Below are positions 8,156 to 15,710 of a stretch of DNA of 49,161 nt, piece after piece. Each line of letters opens with the position of its first letter. Position 1 is the first letter of the stretch. The notes under the pieces are model-generated. The model made no database searches, was not told the DNA's origin, and saw nothing but the letters and a program-made list of their open reading frames with translations. The position numbers and the translations under genes were made by a program. Origin of the DNA: Rhodothermia bacterium (lineage in GTDB: Bacteria > Bacteroidota > Rhodothermia > Rhodothermales > JAAAOL01); assembly GCA_030428385.1 (NCBI GenBank), contig JAUIDY010000034.1:1-49161 (forward strand), given 5' to 3'.

Positions 8156-9223
8156 TTAGTCGGTGGTGGCGGTGGCGTCGGGCACCACCTGCGTGGTGTC
8201 AGGGGCGGGGGGCGCAATGGCCTGCACGCGCTGCACAAGCTCGTAGATTTCCGGCCGGGTTTCGCGGTACGATTCGTACAACTCCTCCACCTGGTTGCGG
8301 AACGGGGTTTTGTCGGGGCGAACCACTTCCACCCCGGCAGCGATGACAGCGTCGAGGGCTTCCTGCTCGGCTTCGGCCCACAGCACCCGCTGGTGCAGGG
8401 CCGAGGCGTCGGCGGCTTCTTGGAGCCATACCTGTTGCTGCGGTGTCAGGCTTTCCCACACGAGGGTGCTCATTACCAGCACATCGGGCACGGCGGTGTG
8501 CTCGTTGAGGGCGTAGAACTTGCACACCTCGTAATGCCGCGAGAGGTAAAACGACGGCGGGTTGTTCTCCGCGCCGTCCACAATGCCCTGTTGCAAGGCG
8601 GTGTACAGTTCGCCCCACGCAATCGGTGTGGCCGAGCCGCCGAGCGCCCGCACCATCTGGATGGCGACCGGGCTTTCCTGCGTGCGAATCTTCAGGCCCA
8701 CGAGGTCATCCGGCACATTCACCGGGCGTTCTTTGGTGTAGAAGCTGCGGCTTCCGGCGTCGTAATACGTCACCCCGCGCAGGTTGTAATCCTCGGCGCT
8801 GAGCAGAATCTCCTTGCCCACGTCACTGCCCAGAACCGCAAAGCGGTGCTCGCTGTCGCGAAAAAGAAAAGGAAGCCCAAAGACCTGATAGCTCGGCGCA
8901 AAGCCTTCGATGGCGCTGGACGATACCTTGGTCATGCCGAGCGAACCAATCTGAATCAGTTCGAGCAACTCCCGCTCGGTGCCAAGCTGAGCGCTGGGGT
9001 AGATGTCGAGCCGCATCGTCCCGCCAGATTTTTCCGCCAGTTGCTCGCCCATAAACACCATCGCGTGATGCACGGGGTGCGTGGGGTCCAGGCTGTGCCC
9101 CAGTTTGATGACCGTGACACTGCCATCGCCGTGGCAGCCGAGCATGCCCAACAGCAACCCGCCCACGAAAAGGGCGTGCAGGCATCGGGTTGGAAAGCGC
9201 TTCCGTTGGGAGGGAGGCAGCAT
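8156..9223 (-). CDS. dctP: TRAP transporter substrate-binding protein (DctP type)
   Basis: Extracytoplasmic solute receptor of the TRAP system. 355 residues. A short positive N-terminus and hydrophobic segment end in LLGMLGC, so it is probably a lipoprotein with Cys near residue 29. Mature sequence begins with VIKLGHSLDPTHPVHHA, typical of DctP receptors, and contains RLDIYPSAQLGTERELLE and GLKIRTQES, the region with the conserved arginine that binds the substrate carboxylate. First gene of the transporter operon. It may bind a uronate or an oligouronate released by the GH28 enzyme; this rests on context. A shared 16-base motif lies about 50 bases upstream. Confidence 0.92.
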   Translation of the reverse strand: MLPPSQRKRFPTRCLHALFVGGLLLGMLGCHGDGSVTVIKLGHSLDPTHPVHHAMVFMGEQLAEKSGGTMRLDIYPSAQLGTERELLELIQIGSLGMTKVSSSAIEGFAPSYQVFGLPFLFRDSEHRFAVLGSDVGKEILLSAEDYNLRGVTYYDAGSRSFYTKERPVNVPDDLVGLKIRTQESPVAIQMVRALGGSATPIAWGELYTALQQGIVDGAENNPPSFYLSRHYEVCKFYALNEHTAVPDVLVMSTLVWESLTPQQQVWLQEAADASALHQRVLWAEAEQEALDAVIAAGVEVVRPDKTPFRNQVEELYESYRETRPEIYELVQRVQAIAPPAPDTTQVVPDATATTD

Positions 9224-9272
9224 AATGGATGGGGGAAGTCAGGAACGAAGAAGGGATAAGGTAATAGATTTT

Positions 9273-9288
9273 GTGATCATATGACTTT
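9273..9288. promoter_or_regulatory. Shared motif GTGATCATATGACTTT upstream of dctP
   Basis: Matches the element at 5011-5026 before uxaB at 14 of 16 positions, at a similar distance from the start codon. Function unknown. Confidence 0.35.
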
Positions 9289-9365
9289 GGAATTTCCGAT
9301 CAGTGCAAAAAGAGAGCGAGCAGCGAAGCAAAAGAGGGATGTGGCATTTCAGTGAAGCGCTGGGG

Positions 9366-10859
9366 TTAGAGGGTGACGCCTTCTTTCCAGATGGCGATTT
9401 CGCGGTAGTCATTTTCTTCATTGCGTGCACGTTGTGCGCCCGACGCCACCCCGAGGATAAGTTCGAACAGGTCGTTGGTCAAGTCGTTCATCGTAGCGGT
9501 GCCATCCAGCAGTTGCCCCGCATTAAAGTCAATCCAATGTGGCTTGCGTTCGGCAATGGCGGTGTTGGTCGAAATTTTAAGCGTAGGCACCGGAAAACCT
9601 AGCGGCGTGCCGCGCCCGGTGGTGAATAGCACCAGCGTGGCCCCACTGGCAACCTCAGCCGTTACCGAGACGCCATCGTTGCCCGGCGCAAAAAGCAGGT
9701 TAAGGCCCTTGGCATGGGCAGCCTCGCCGTAGTCCAGCACCTTGGTCACCGTCGCCTGCCCGCCTTTCTGGGTAGCTCCCAGCGATTTTTCTTCCAGCGT
9801 CGTCAGGCCGCCGTCTTTGTTGCCCGGCGACGGGTTTTCGTAGATCGGCTGGTCGTGGGCGATAAAATATTCCTTAAACCGGTTGATCATGCCCACGATG
9901 TCGTGGAAGACGGCTTCGTTGGCGGCCCGGTTCATCAACTGCTGCTCGGCCCCGAACATCTCTGGCACTTCGGTGAGCAGCGCCGTGCCGCCGTACGCCG
10001 TCAGCCGGTCTGCGATGCGCCCGAGCAGCGGATTTGCCGTGATGCCCGAAAATGCATCCGAGCCGCCACATTTGAGCCCCAGCACCAGATCCGACACGGG
10101 GCACGGCACCCGTTCGTCATTCCGCATTGCCTCCGCCAACTCGGCGACGGCCTCCACGCCTTCCTCTACTTCATCGAGCACAAACTGCGACTGGAAATAG
10201 CGAATGCGGCTTCGGTCCACATCGCCCGCCATTGCCAGGAGCTTGTCGAGCTGGTTGTTTTCACATCCGAGCCCGATGATAAGCACGCCTCCCGCGTTAG
10301 GATGGCGGATGAGCCCGGCGAGGATCCGCTGGGTATTGCTCAGGTCGTCGCCCAACTGGCTACAGCCATACGGATGCGCAAAAGCATGGACGCCGTCGAT
10401 GATGCCGCGAAAACGCTCGTTGCAGGTTCGGGCGATGCGTTCGGCGGCGCGGTTGACACACCCGACGGTATTAATGACCCACACCTCATTGCGCGTGCCC
10501 GCCGAGCCGTTGGCCCGGCGATAACCCATAAACGTTGGAGTCTCGGTGTCTATCTCAACAATAGGCGGAAACGTGGGCGCATAGGCATAGGAGAGCAGGT
10601 CGGAAAGGTTGGTCTTCAGGTTATGCGTATGTACCCAGGCACCACGCGAGATTGGGTGAGTGGCATGGCCGAGCACATGGCCATACTTGATGATGGGTGC
10701 GCCCAGTGCCACATCGTGCAAAGCCACTTTGTGTCCTTTCGGGATCGCTTCGCGGGTCGAGAGGGTGTCATCAGCTACCGGAACAACCACCCCAGACAGC
10801 ACGTCAGCCGTCGCCACGGCCACGTTATCGGCAGGATGTATTTTGACAAAGGAAAGCAT
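9366..10859 (-). CDS. uxaA: Altronate dehydratase (UxaA/GarD family)
   Basis: Removes water from D-altronate to give 2-keto-3-deoxygluconate. 497 residues, the full two-part form: an N-terminal SAF-like domain (about 1-95, with the VALHDVALGAPIIKYGHVLGHA stretch) joined to the large C-terminal dehydratase domain with GLKCGGSDAFSGITANP and GCVNRAAERIA. Galactarate dehydratase (GarD) is the close paralogue; UxaB and KdgK next door favour altronate. It is transcribed separately from the TRAP genes, with its own promoter and operator. An AAGGG ribosome-binding-like stretch lies about ten bases before the ATG. Confidence 0.93.
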   Translation of the reverse strand: MLSFVKIHPADNVAVATADVLSGVVVPVADDTLSTREAIPKGHKVALHDVALGAPIIKYGHVLGHATHPISRGAWVHTHNLKTNLSDLLSYAYAPTFPPIVEIDTETPTFMGYRRANGSAGTRNEVWVINTVGCVNRAAERIARTCNERFRGIIDGVHAFAHPYGCSQLGDDLSNTQRILAGLIRHPNAGGVLIIGLGCENNQLDKLLAMAGDVDRSRIRYFQSQFVLDEVEEGVEAVAELAEAMRNDERVPCPVSDLVLGLKCGGSDAFSGITANPLLGRIADRLTAYGGTALLTEVPEMFGAEQQLMNRAANEAVFHDIVGMINRFKEYFIAHDQPIYENPSPGNKDGGLTTLEEKSLGATQKGGQATVTKVLDYGEAAHAKGLNLLFAPGNDGVSVTAEVASGATLVLFTTGRGTPLGFPVPTLKISTNTAIAERKPHWIDFNAGQLLDGTATMNDLTNDLFELILGVASGAQRARNEENDYREIAIWKEGVTL

Positions 10860-10872
10860 AGATTATTCCCTT

Positions 10873-10886
10873 CTTTACCGGTTAAG
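10873..10886. promoter_or_regulatory. Probable LacI-family operator upstream of uxaA
   Basis: CTTTACCGGTTAAG, a near-palindrome centred on CCGG, starts 13 bases before the uxaA ATG. It differs at two positions from the uxaB site. It would overlap the predicted transcription start. Confidence 0.65.
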
Positions 10887-10889
10887 TAG

Positions 10890-10918
10890 AAAGTATTGAT
10901 TTAAAAAAACAGTTACAA
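10890..10918 (-). promoter_or_regulatory. Candidate promoter of uxaA
   Basis: Minus-strand TTGTAA (10913-10918) and TACTTT (10890-10895) are 17 bases apart, directly upstream of the operator. Both hexamers are imperfect, so this is tentative. Confidence 0.3.
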
Positions 10919-11182
10919 GTGCGAAGCGAAAAATGGCGGGTGGGAGGTGTGCAAGGACGAGGAATTCGGGTGGTGGGCGTGTTTTCAGACTGATTCCATT
11001 CTTCAATTCGCATGCCTATCGATGCCGGGGGTGTGATTGTGTGAAATAGCAGAGACCTTCCGCTTCCCCATGTCCAAAAACTTTGCTATTTCAGGCTTTT
11101 TGTAAGAACTTCTCTCGCTTGAAGGTCAGGGTGCAACCCGGCCGTTGTGCAACGTTGTTGGTGATGATTAACGTCCGGTGCT
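10919..11182. other. Divergent intergenic region between uxaA and nuoA
   Basis: No gene is seen. GAAATAGCA (11043-11051) and TGCTATTTC (11084-11092) form a perfect 9-bp inverted repeat with a 32-base loop, followed by CTTTTTG. It could be a structured leader or weak terminator ahead of nuoA; no strong promoter stands out. Confidence 0.35.
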
Positions 11183-11560
11183 ATGCTGGCTGATTTTATT
11201 CCGCTATTTATCATGATGGTAATTGCCCTTGGGCTGGCGATGACGCTGCTCAAGCTGGGCGAGATTCTGGGGCCGAAGCGCTCCAACCCCGTAAAGGTAA
11301 TGCCTTACGAAAGCGGCATGGACCCCGTCGGGTCGGCCCGCGAACGCTACTCGGTAAAGTTTTACCTCGTCGCGATGATTTTTATCGTGTTTGATGTGGA
11401 AGTGGTGTTTATGTATCCCTGGGCCGTCAGCTTCCACGACTTTATCGAGGCGGGGGGAGCAACCACCGTGGGCATTTTTGCCGTCATCCTGTTTTTTATC
11501 CTCGTGCTGGCTATTGGGCTGCTGTACGACATCAAGAAAGGCGGGCTTGATTTTGAGTAA
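11183..11560 (+). CDS. nuoA: NADH-quinone oxidoreductase subunit A
   Basis: Small membrane subunit at the junction of the two arms of complex I. 125 residues with three hydrophobic helices: about 1-22, 62-82 and 92-115. The loop PYESGMDPVGSARERYSVKFY and the helix YLVAMIFIVFDVEVVFMYPW are the hallmark ND3/NuoA sequences, with the conserved acidic residues in FDVEVVF. First gene of the complex I run, about 75 bases ahead of nuoB, with a terminator-like hairpin between them. The start was taken as the ATG giving MLADFIPLF, which begins the first helix. Confidence 0.96.
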   Translation: MLADFIPLFIMMVIALGLAMTLLKLGEILGPKRSNPVKVMPYESGMDPVGSARERYSVKFYLVAMIFIVFDVEVVFMYPWAVSFHDFIEAGGATTVGIFAVILFFILVLAIGLLYDIKKGGLDFE

Positions 11561-11568
11561 AAGAAAAG

Positions 11569-11591
11569 GGCGGCACCATGTCGCCTTTTTT
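11569..11591 (+). terminator. Terminator-like hairpin between nuoA and nuoB
   Basis: GGCGGCA (11569-11575), loop CCA and TGTCGCC (11579-11585) pair over seven positions including one G-T, followed by TTTTTT. It has the shape of an intrinsic terminator inside the operon; it may lower nuoB-G transcription or be partly read through. Confidence 0.6.
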
Positions 11592-11634
11592 GTGTTTGAA
11601 GAATATGTGCCAACAGTAGATAGAACGATAGGCC

Positions 11635-12210
11635 ATGGCTTTTGATATGAAAGAAGGGTATCTGACGACGACCGTGGATGCGGTGCTGAACTGGGCCCGT
11701 TCCAACTCGCTGATGCCCATGCCGATGGGGCTGGCGTGCTGCGCCATCGAGATGATGGCCTTCGCGGGGCCCAAATACGACGTGGCGCGGTTTGGCAGTG
11801 AGGCCATGCGCTTCTCGCCGCGCCAGGCGGACCTGATGCTGGTAGCGGGCTGGTGCAGCTTCAAGATGGCTCACACCATCCGCCGTGTCTGGGACCAGAT
11901 GCCGGACCCCAAGTGGTGCGTCGCGATGGGAGCGTGTGCGTCTACGGGTGGGATGCACCGGTGCTACGGGGTCGTGCAGGGCATCGACAACTTTCTGCCA
12001 GTGGATGTTTATATCTCCGGGTGTCCGCCGCGCCCCGAAGCGGTGCTCCATGCGTTGATGGACATTCAGGAAAAGATCCGCAACGAATACTCGGTGGTGG
12101 ACGACTACGAGTTTGGGCAGGAACAGCCAGTGCCGACGACCCAAAACAATGCGCTGCTGTTGCCCGAAGGCGAAACCATCATCACCCCGAACGTGCTCGA
12201 AAATCAATAG
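11635..12210 (+). CDS. nuoB: NADH-quinone oxidoreductase subunit B
   Basis: Peripheral-arm subunit that binds iron-sulfur cluster N2 and passes electrons to quinone. 191 residues. The four N2 ligands are visible: the tandem Cys35-Cys36 in GLACCAIEM, Cys101 in MGACASTGG and Cys130 in [11 protein letters not shown]. Other conserved stretches are [20 protein letters not shown] and VDVYISGC. An extra Cys74 (AGWCSFKMA) stands where many homologues have a hydrophobic residue. Seven bases in the +1 side of its stop separate it from the alternative TTG start of nuoC. All ligands are intact, so a working subunit is expected. Confidence 0.97.
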   Translation: MAFDMKEGYLTTTVDAVLNWARSNSLMPMPMGLACCAIEMMAFAGPKYDVARFGSEAMRFSPRQADLMLVAGWCSFKMAHTIRRVWDQMPDPKWCVAMGACASTGGMHRCYGVVQGIDNFLPVDVYISGCPPRPEAVLHALMDIQEKIRNEYSVVDDYEFGQEQPVPTTQNNALLLPEGETIITPNVLENQ

Positions 12211-12243
12211 CGTTGCTTGCCGTCAAGGCCGCGCCCGATTATT

Positions 12244-12900
12244 ATGCCCGAAACGCTAAAATTTCATTTCACTCCGGCTGATCCGCCGCGTCCGGATGAA
12301 GCCAACCCGCACGCCAAGGAATCCACGCAGGTGGCCGACGTCATCGACCAACTCCGGGATGCCTTCGGCGAGGCCATCGGCGAACAGGTGGTGTATGCCG
12401 GGGAGCATACCGTGTTTGTAGACAAGGCCCGCCTGCTGGAGATTGCCCAGCACCTGAAAGCGGAGCTTGGCTTCGTGTACTTCGTCGATTGTGGCGGCGT
12501 GGATCGCTTTACGGACGAAGACCGCTTCGAGGTGTTCTATAACCTCGTGAACGTGGCTGACCGCAAGCGCCTGCGCCTCAAGGTTCGGGTTGATGAAGAC
12601 GATTTGCATGTGCCCAGCGTGGTGAGTGTGTGGAAAGCGGCTGACTGGAACGAGCGCGAGGTGTACGACATGATGGGCCTTATCTTCGACGGACACCCGG
12701 ACCTACGCCGGATGTATATGCCCGAAGATTTCGACTACTTCCCCCAGCGCAAAGAATTTCCACTCCTCGGCATTCCAGGCTCGCTGCCGCTGCCCCCGCA
12801 AACGCCGCGCGGCCCGCTGACGATGGATCCGTACGCTGCCGCGCATGGATCAAAGCCGGTGAAGAGTTACGAAGAACCGAAGTCGGAAGAGGAAGAATGA
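12244..12900 (+). CDS. nuoC: NADH-quinone oxidoreductase subunit C
   Basis: 30-kDa-type peripheral subunit of complex I. 218 residues from the ATG at 12244; an in-frame TTG at 12217 would add nine residues and cannot be excluded because neither start has a clear Shine-Dalgarno sequence. The family signature is present: W at ADWNEREVYDMMGLIFDGHPDLRRMYMPEDF. The C-terminal tail beyond about residue 175 is proline- and acid-rich. A separate NuoC (not fused to NuoD) is the arrangement common outside the enterobacteria. nuoD follows after a 150-base gap carrying repeats. Confidence 0.94.
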   Translation: MPETLKFHFTPADPPRPDEANPHAKESTQVADVIDQLRDAFGEAIGEQVVYAGEHTVFVDKARLLEIAQHLKAELGFVYFVDCGGVDRFTDEDRFEVFYNLVNVADRKRLRLKVRVDEDDLHVPSVVSVWKAADWNEREVYDMMGLIFDGHPDLRRMYMPEDFDYFPQRKEFPLLGIPGSLPLPPQTPRGPLTMDPYAAAHGSKPVKSYEEPKSEEEE

Positions 12901-13047
12901 GTGGGAGAAAGGGAGAGATTGAGAACGGGAGAACCGGCGACACGGTGAATTGAAGATTCGATGCCTGAAATAAATGACTAAATGACGCGAAGCAAATGAC
13001 GCAGGCGCAGCCTGCCCATGACCTGCTGACCTGAAAGACCTGTGACC
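12901..13047. repeat. Repeat-filled gap before nuoD, with GTCA-hairpin array locus 3
   Basis: Begins with a purine-rich stretch (12901-12932) of the GGGAGAA family. On the minus strand are GTCA-hairpin units: 13001-13022 (stem GCAGGC, loop TGC, stem GCCTGC) and 12987-13000 (stem GC, loop TTC, stem GC), followed by two short stemless GTCATTTA-like units down to 12975. Between 13023 and 13047 are CAGGTC-rich copies (GGTCACAGGTC) resembling 48440-48476. nuoD starts at 13051. Confidence 0.75.
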
Positions 13048-13050
13048 TAA

Positions 13051-14379
13051 ATGGAAATTGCGCCCCAGATAAACCGTGCCCGTCCCGGCGAAGACGACGT
13101 TTTTAGCTTCTGGGACCGCCACAACAAGGCGATCTACAAGCGGCTGGAAAGCAAACACGCCTGGCTGGATGACGCGCGCCCGCAAGGCGACGGCGAACCG
13201 GCGGATGCCCTCGAACACCAGATGACGCTCAACATCGGGCCCCAGCACCCGGCTACCCACGGGGTGCTGCGCTGCGTGGTGAAGCTCGACGGCGAGATGA
13301 TCGACAAGTGCGTGCTCGACATTGGCTACCTGCACCGGGGCATCGAGAAGCTGGCCGAGGCGAAGACGTACCAGGAGTACATGCCGTATACCGACCGCAT
13401 GGACTACCTCTCGCCCTACAACAACAACGTCGCATGGTGCCTCGCCGTCGAGAAGCTCGCCAACATCGAGGTGCCCGAGCGGGCGCAATGGATTCGCATG
13501 ATCGGCTGCGAACTGGCCCGCCTCTCGTCGCACATGCTGTGGCTGGGCGTGGGGCTGATGGATGCCGGGGCCGTGTCGGTCTTCCTGTGGGCGTTCCAGG
13601 GCCGCGAAGAGATCTACAACATCTTCGACCATTTTGCCGGGGCCCGCTTCACCGTTTCGCACAGCCGCATCGGCGGCGTTGCGTCCGACATCACGCCCGA
13701 GACGCTGATGCTGGTGCAGCAGTTCTGCGACAAATACGAACGTGTCATCCACGACTGGCAGAAGCTGCTCAACCGCAACCGCATCTGGATCGACCGCAAC
13801 GAAGGCATCGGGGTAATCTCGGCGGAGAAGGCCCTGGAACTCGGCCTCACCGGCCCCAACCTGCGCGGCTCCGGGGTAGAATATGACATCCGCCGTTTCG
13901 AGCCATACCTGAAATATGACGAGGTGGACTTCACCATCCCGCTGCGCACCGAAGGCGACTGTCTGGCGCGGTACTTCATCCGCCTCGAAGAAATGCTGGA
14001 GTCGATCAAAATCATCCGGCAGTGCCTTGAGCGGCTGCCCGCCGGGTCCATCCGCACCGACGATGCGAAAAAAGCCTATCCATCGAAAGAAGAAGTGTAT
14101 TATTCGATGGAAGGCATGATTCACGACTTTATGTACACGTCGTCCGGGGTGACGCCCCCCAAGGGCGTGTGGTCGTACCACGCCGTCGAGAGCCCCAAGG
14201 GCGAACTCGGCTTTTACCTCGAAAGCGATGGCACGGGGCATCCGTACCGTGCCCGCCTCAACGCGCCCAGCTTCACCAACCTGCAAGGGCTGGAGCATAT
14301 GATGGAAGGGCACCCCGTCGCCGACATCGTGGTGCTCATCGGCTCCATCGACCCCGTGATGGGCGAAGCAGATAAATAA
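13051..14379 (+). CDS. nuoD: NADH-quinone oxidoreductase subunit D
   Basis: 49-kDa-type subunit that forms the quinone-binding site with NuoB. 442 residues, slightly longer at the N-terminus than average (about 50 residues before the conserved core). The core starts MTLNIGPQHPATHGVLR, with the histidine of the quinone pocket in this loop, followed by DIGYLHRGIEKLAE and the YTDRMDYLSPYNNN segment containing the conserved tyrosine. The C-terminus has SFTNLQGLEHMM and ADIVVLIGSIDPVMGEADK, ending in the usual place. Complete and apparently functional. Confidence 0.97.
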   Translation: MEIAPQINRARPGEDDVFSFWDRHNKAIYKRLESKHAWLDDARPQGDGEPADALEHQMTLNIGPQHPATHGVLRCVVKLDGEMIDKCVLDIGYLHRGIEKLAEAKTYQEYMPYTDRMDYLSPYNNNVAWCLAVEKLANIEVPERAQWIRMIGCELARLSSHMLWLGVGLMDAGAVSVFLWAFQGREEIYNIFDHFAGARFTVSHSRIGGVASDITPETLMLVQQFCDKYERVIHDWQKLLNRNRIWIDRNEGIGVISAEKALELGLTGPNLRGSGVEYDIRRFEPYLKYDEVDFTIPLRTEGDCLARYFIRLEEMLESIKIIRQCLERLPAGSIRTDDAKKAYPSKEEVYYSMEGMIHDFMYTSSGVTPPKGVWSYHAVESPKGELGFYLESDGTGHPYRARLNAPSFTNLQGLEHMMEGHPVADIVVLIGSIDPVMGEADK

Positions 14380-14403
14380 ACCGGGGCAGTCCTGGGAGCA
14401 ACC

Positions 14404-14438
14404 GTTCTCCCACACTCCCGAACACCCACACTCCCATA
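14404..14438 (+). repeat. CTCCCACACTCCC dispersed repeat before nuoE
   Basis: Member of the CTCCCATTCTCCCA family; it ends eight bases before the nuoE start codon, so it forms the leader of this gene. Confidence 0.5.
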
Positions 14439-14445
14439 CCTCAAT

Positions 14446-15120
14446 ATGGCAGCAGACATTACCAAAGAACTCTCCCCGCTCCCGGACCGGACGCCGGAGC
14501 CTGCGTTTTCGGCAGATGAACTCGTGTGGACCGCCGCCGAGCAGGAGCAGATGGAGGTGTATAAAAAGCGGTATCCCACCAACGACGGCGCGATCATGCG
14601 CGGGCTGTGGTTGGCGCAGGACAAGTACGGCTGGCTGCCGCCCGAAGTGATCCGGCTCGTGGCCGAGACCCTGGAGGTGCCCTATGCGCAGGTCTACGGC
14701 GTGGCGACCTTCTACACGCAGTACTTCAAGGAGAGAAAAGGCAAGTACGTGCTGGACGTATGCACCTGTTTCTCGTGCCAGGTGTGTGGCGGCTACGACA
14801 TGCTGCACCACCTCGAAGAAAAGCTGGAGATCCATGTAGGCGAGACGACCGAAGACGGGTTGTTCACGTTGCAGGAAGCCGAATGCCTCGGCGCGTGTGG
14901 CTCGGCCCCCATGCTCCAGATCACGAACGGCTCGTACTTGCACAACCTGACGACCAAAAAGCTCGATACCTTGATCGACGGCCTGCGCGAGGGCAAGCGT
15001 GTGCCGTTCGTCTCCGTAACGCTGCCACAGGACGCCGACGACCTGGACGGCAACCGCCGCTCCGACGTAAAGGCGACCGACACCTACCACGCTCCGCCCG
15101 TAGCAAAAACGGTAAAGTAA
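14446..15120 (+). CDS. nuoE: NADH-quinone oxidoreductase subunit E
   Basis: 24-kDa-type thioredoxin-fold subunit holding the [2Fe-2S] cluster N1a. 224 residues, longer than the usual 160-180 because of extensions at both ends. Likely ligands are Cys106 and Cys111 (four residues apart in VCTCFSCQVCGG), Cys147 and Cys151 (ECLGACGSAP). Two extra cysteines, 108 and 114, lie within the first pair's loop, which is unusual. The AIMRGLWLAQDKYGWLPPEV and VYGVATFYTQY stretches are typical. Followed six bases later by a Uma2 gene rather than nuoF. Confidence 0.95.
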   Translation: MAADITKELSPLPDRTPEPAFSADELVWTAAEQEQMEVYKKRYPTNDGAIMRGLWLAQDKYGWLPPEVIRLVAETLEVPYAQVYGVATFYTQYFKERKGKYVLDVCTCFSCQVCGGYDMLHHLEEKLEIHVGETTEDGLFTLQEAECLGACGSAPMLQITNGSYLHNLTTKKLDTLIDGLREGKRVPFVSVTLPQDADDLDGNRRSDVKATDTYHAPPVAKTVK

Positions 15121-15125
15121 GCGAC

Positions 15126-15677
15126 ATGGAAGCGGTCTGGCGACATCGATGGACACGGCGCGAGTACGAGCGTATGGGCGAGGCGGGCATCCTCGCACCC
15201 GACGCCCGCGTGGAGTTGATCGACGGAGAAATTATTGAAATGAGTCCTCAGAATACGTCTCATGCAACCGCCGTGGTGCTGGTTCAGCAGGCACTAACCA
15301 CCATTTTTCGCATTGGATATTCCGTGCGGACCCAATTGCCGCTGGATCTGGGAGAACGCAATCAGCCAGAACCGGATGTCGCTATCGTAAAAGGGGAAGC
15401 GCGGGTATATTTAGCCCACCATCCGGCGCAGGCCGAGTTGGTCGTTGAGGTTTCTGATTCCACTTTGAAGTTTGATCAGACGAACAAAGCAGCGGTTTAT
15501 GCGCAGGCTCACATTCCGGACTACTGGATTGTGAATCTGGTGGATTATCGCTTGGAAGTCTATCGAGATCCACGGGGAGACCTTTACCGTTCGAAAGTCA
15601 TCTACGAGGTGGACGACCAACTGACGCCGCTGGCAAAGCCCGAGGCAACCATTGACGTAGCGGATCTGCTGCCCTAA
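15126..15677 (+). CDS. Uma2-family putative restriction-endonuclease-fold protein
   Basis: 183 residues, typical Uma2 (DUF820) length; members have a PD-(D/E)xK nuclease fold but no settled function. Visible core: ARVELIDGEIIEMSP, then NQPEPDVAIVKG with the conserved Asp, LVVEVSDSTLKFD with the Glu, and the lysine of NKAAVYAQAHIPDYWIVN. The ATG at 15126 lies five bases after the nuoE stop, and nuoF begins 34 bases after its stop, so it is embedded in the complex I operon. Nothing suggests a respiratory role; a recent insertion is more likely. All family core residues seem present. Confidence 0.88.
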   Translation: MEAVWRHRWTRREYERMGEAGILAPDARVELIDGEIIEMSPQNTSHATAVVLVQQALTTIFRIGYSVRTQLPLDLGERNQPEPDVAIVKGEARVYLAHHPAQAELVVEVSDSTLKFDQTNKAAVYAQAHIPDYWIVNLVDYRLEVYRDPRGDLYRSKVIYEVDDQLTPLAKPEATIDVADLLP

Positions 15678-15710
15678 CCGAGCGCATCATCGCATTTCGA
15701 ATACCGATTT

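Noticed and set aside
8051-9259. A 402-codon plus-strand frame opposite dctP/dctQ
   Set aside because: Shadow of two well-supported transporter genes; no recognisable domain.
12850-15198. A 782-codon open frame on the minus strand opposite nuoC-nuoD-nuoE
   Set aside because: It is fully antisense to three recognisable complex I genes, is rich in His, Arg, Val and Gln typical of antisense frames in GC-rich DNA, and matches no family.
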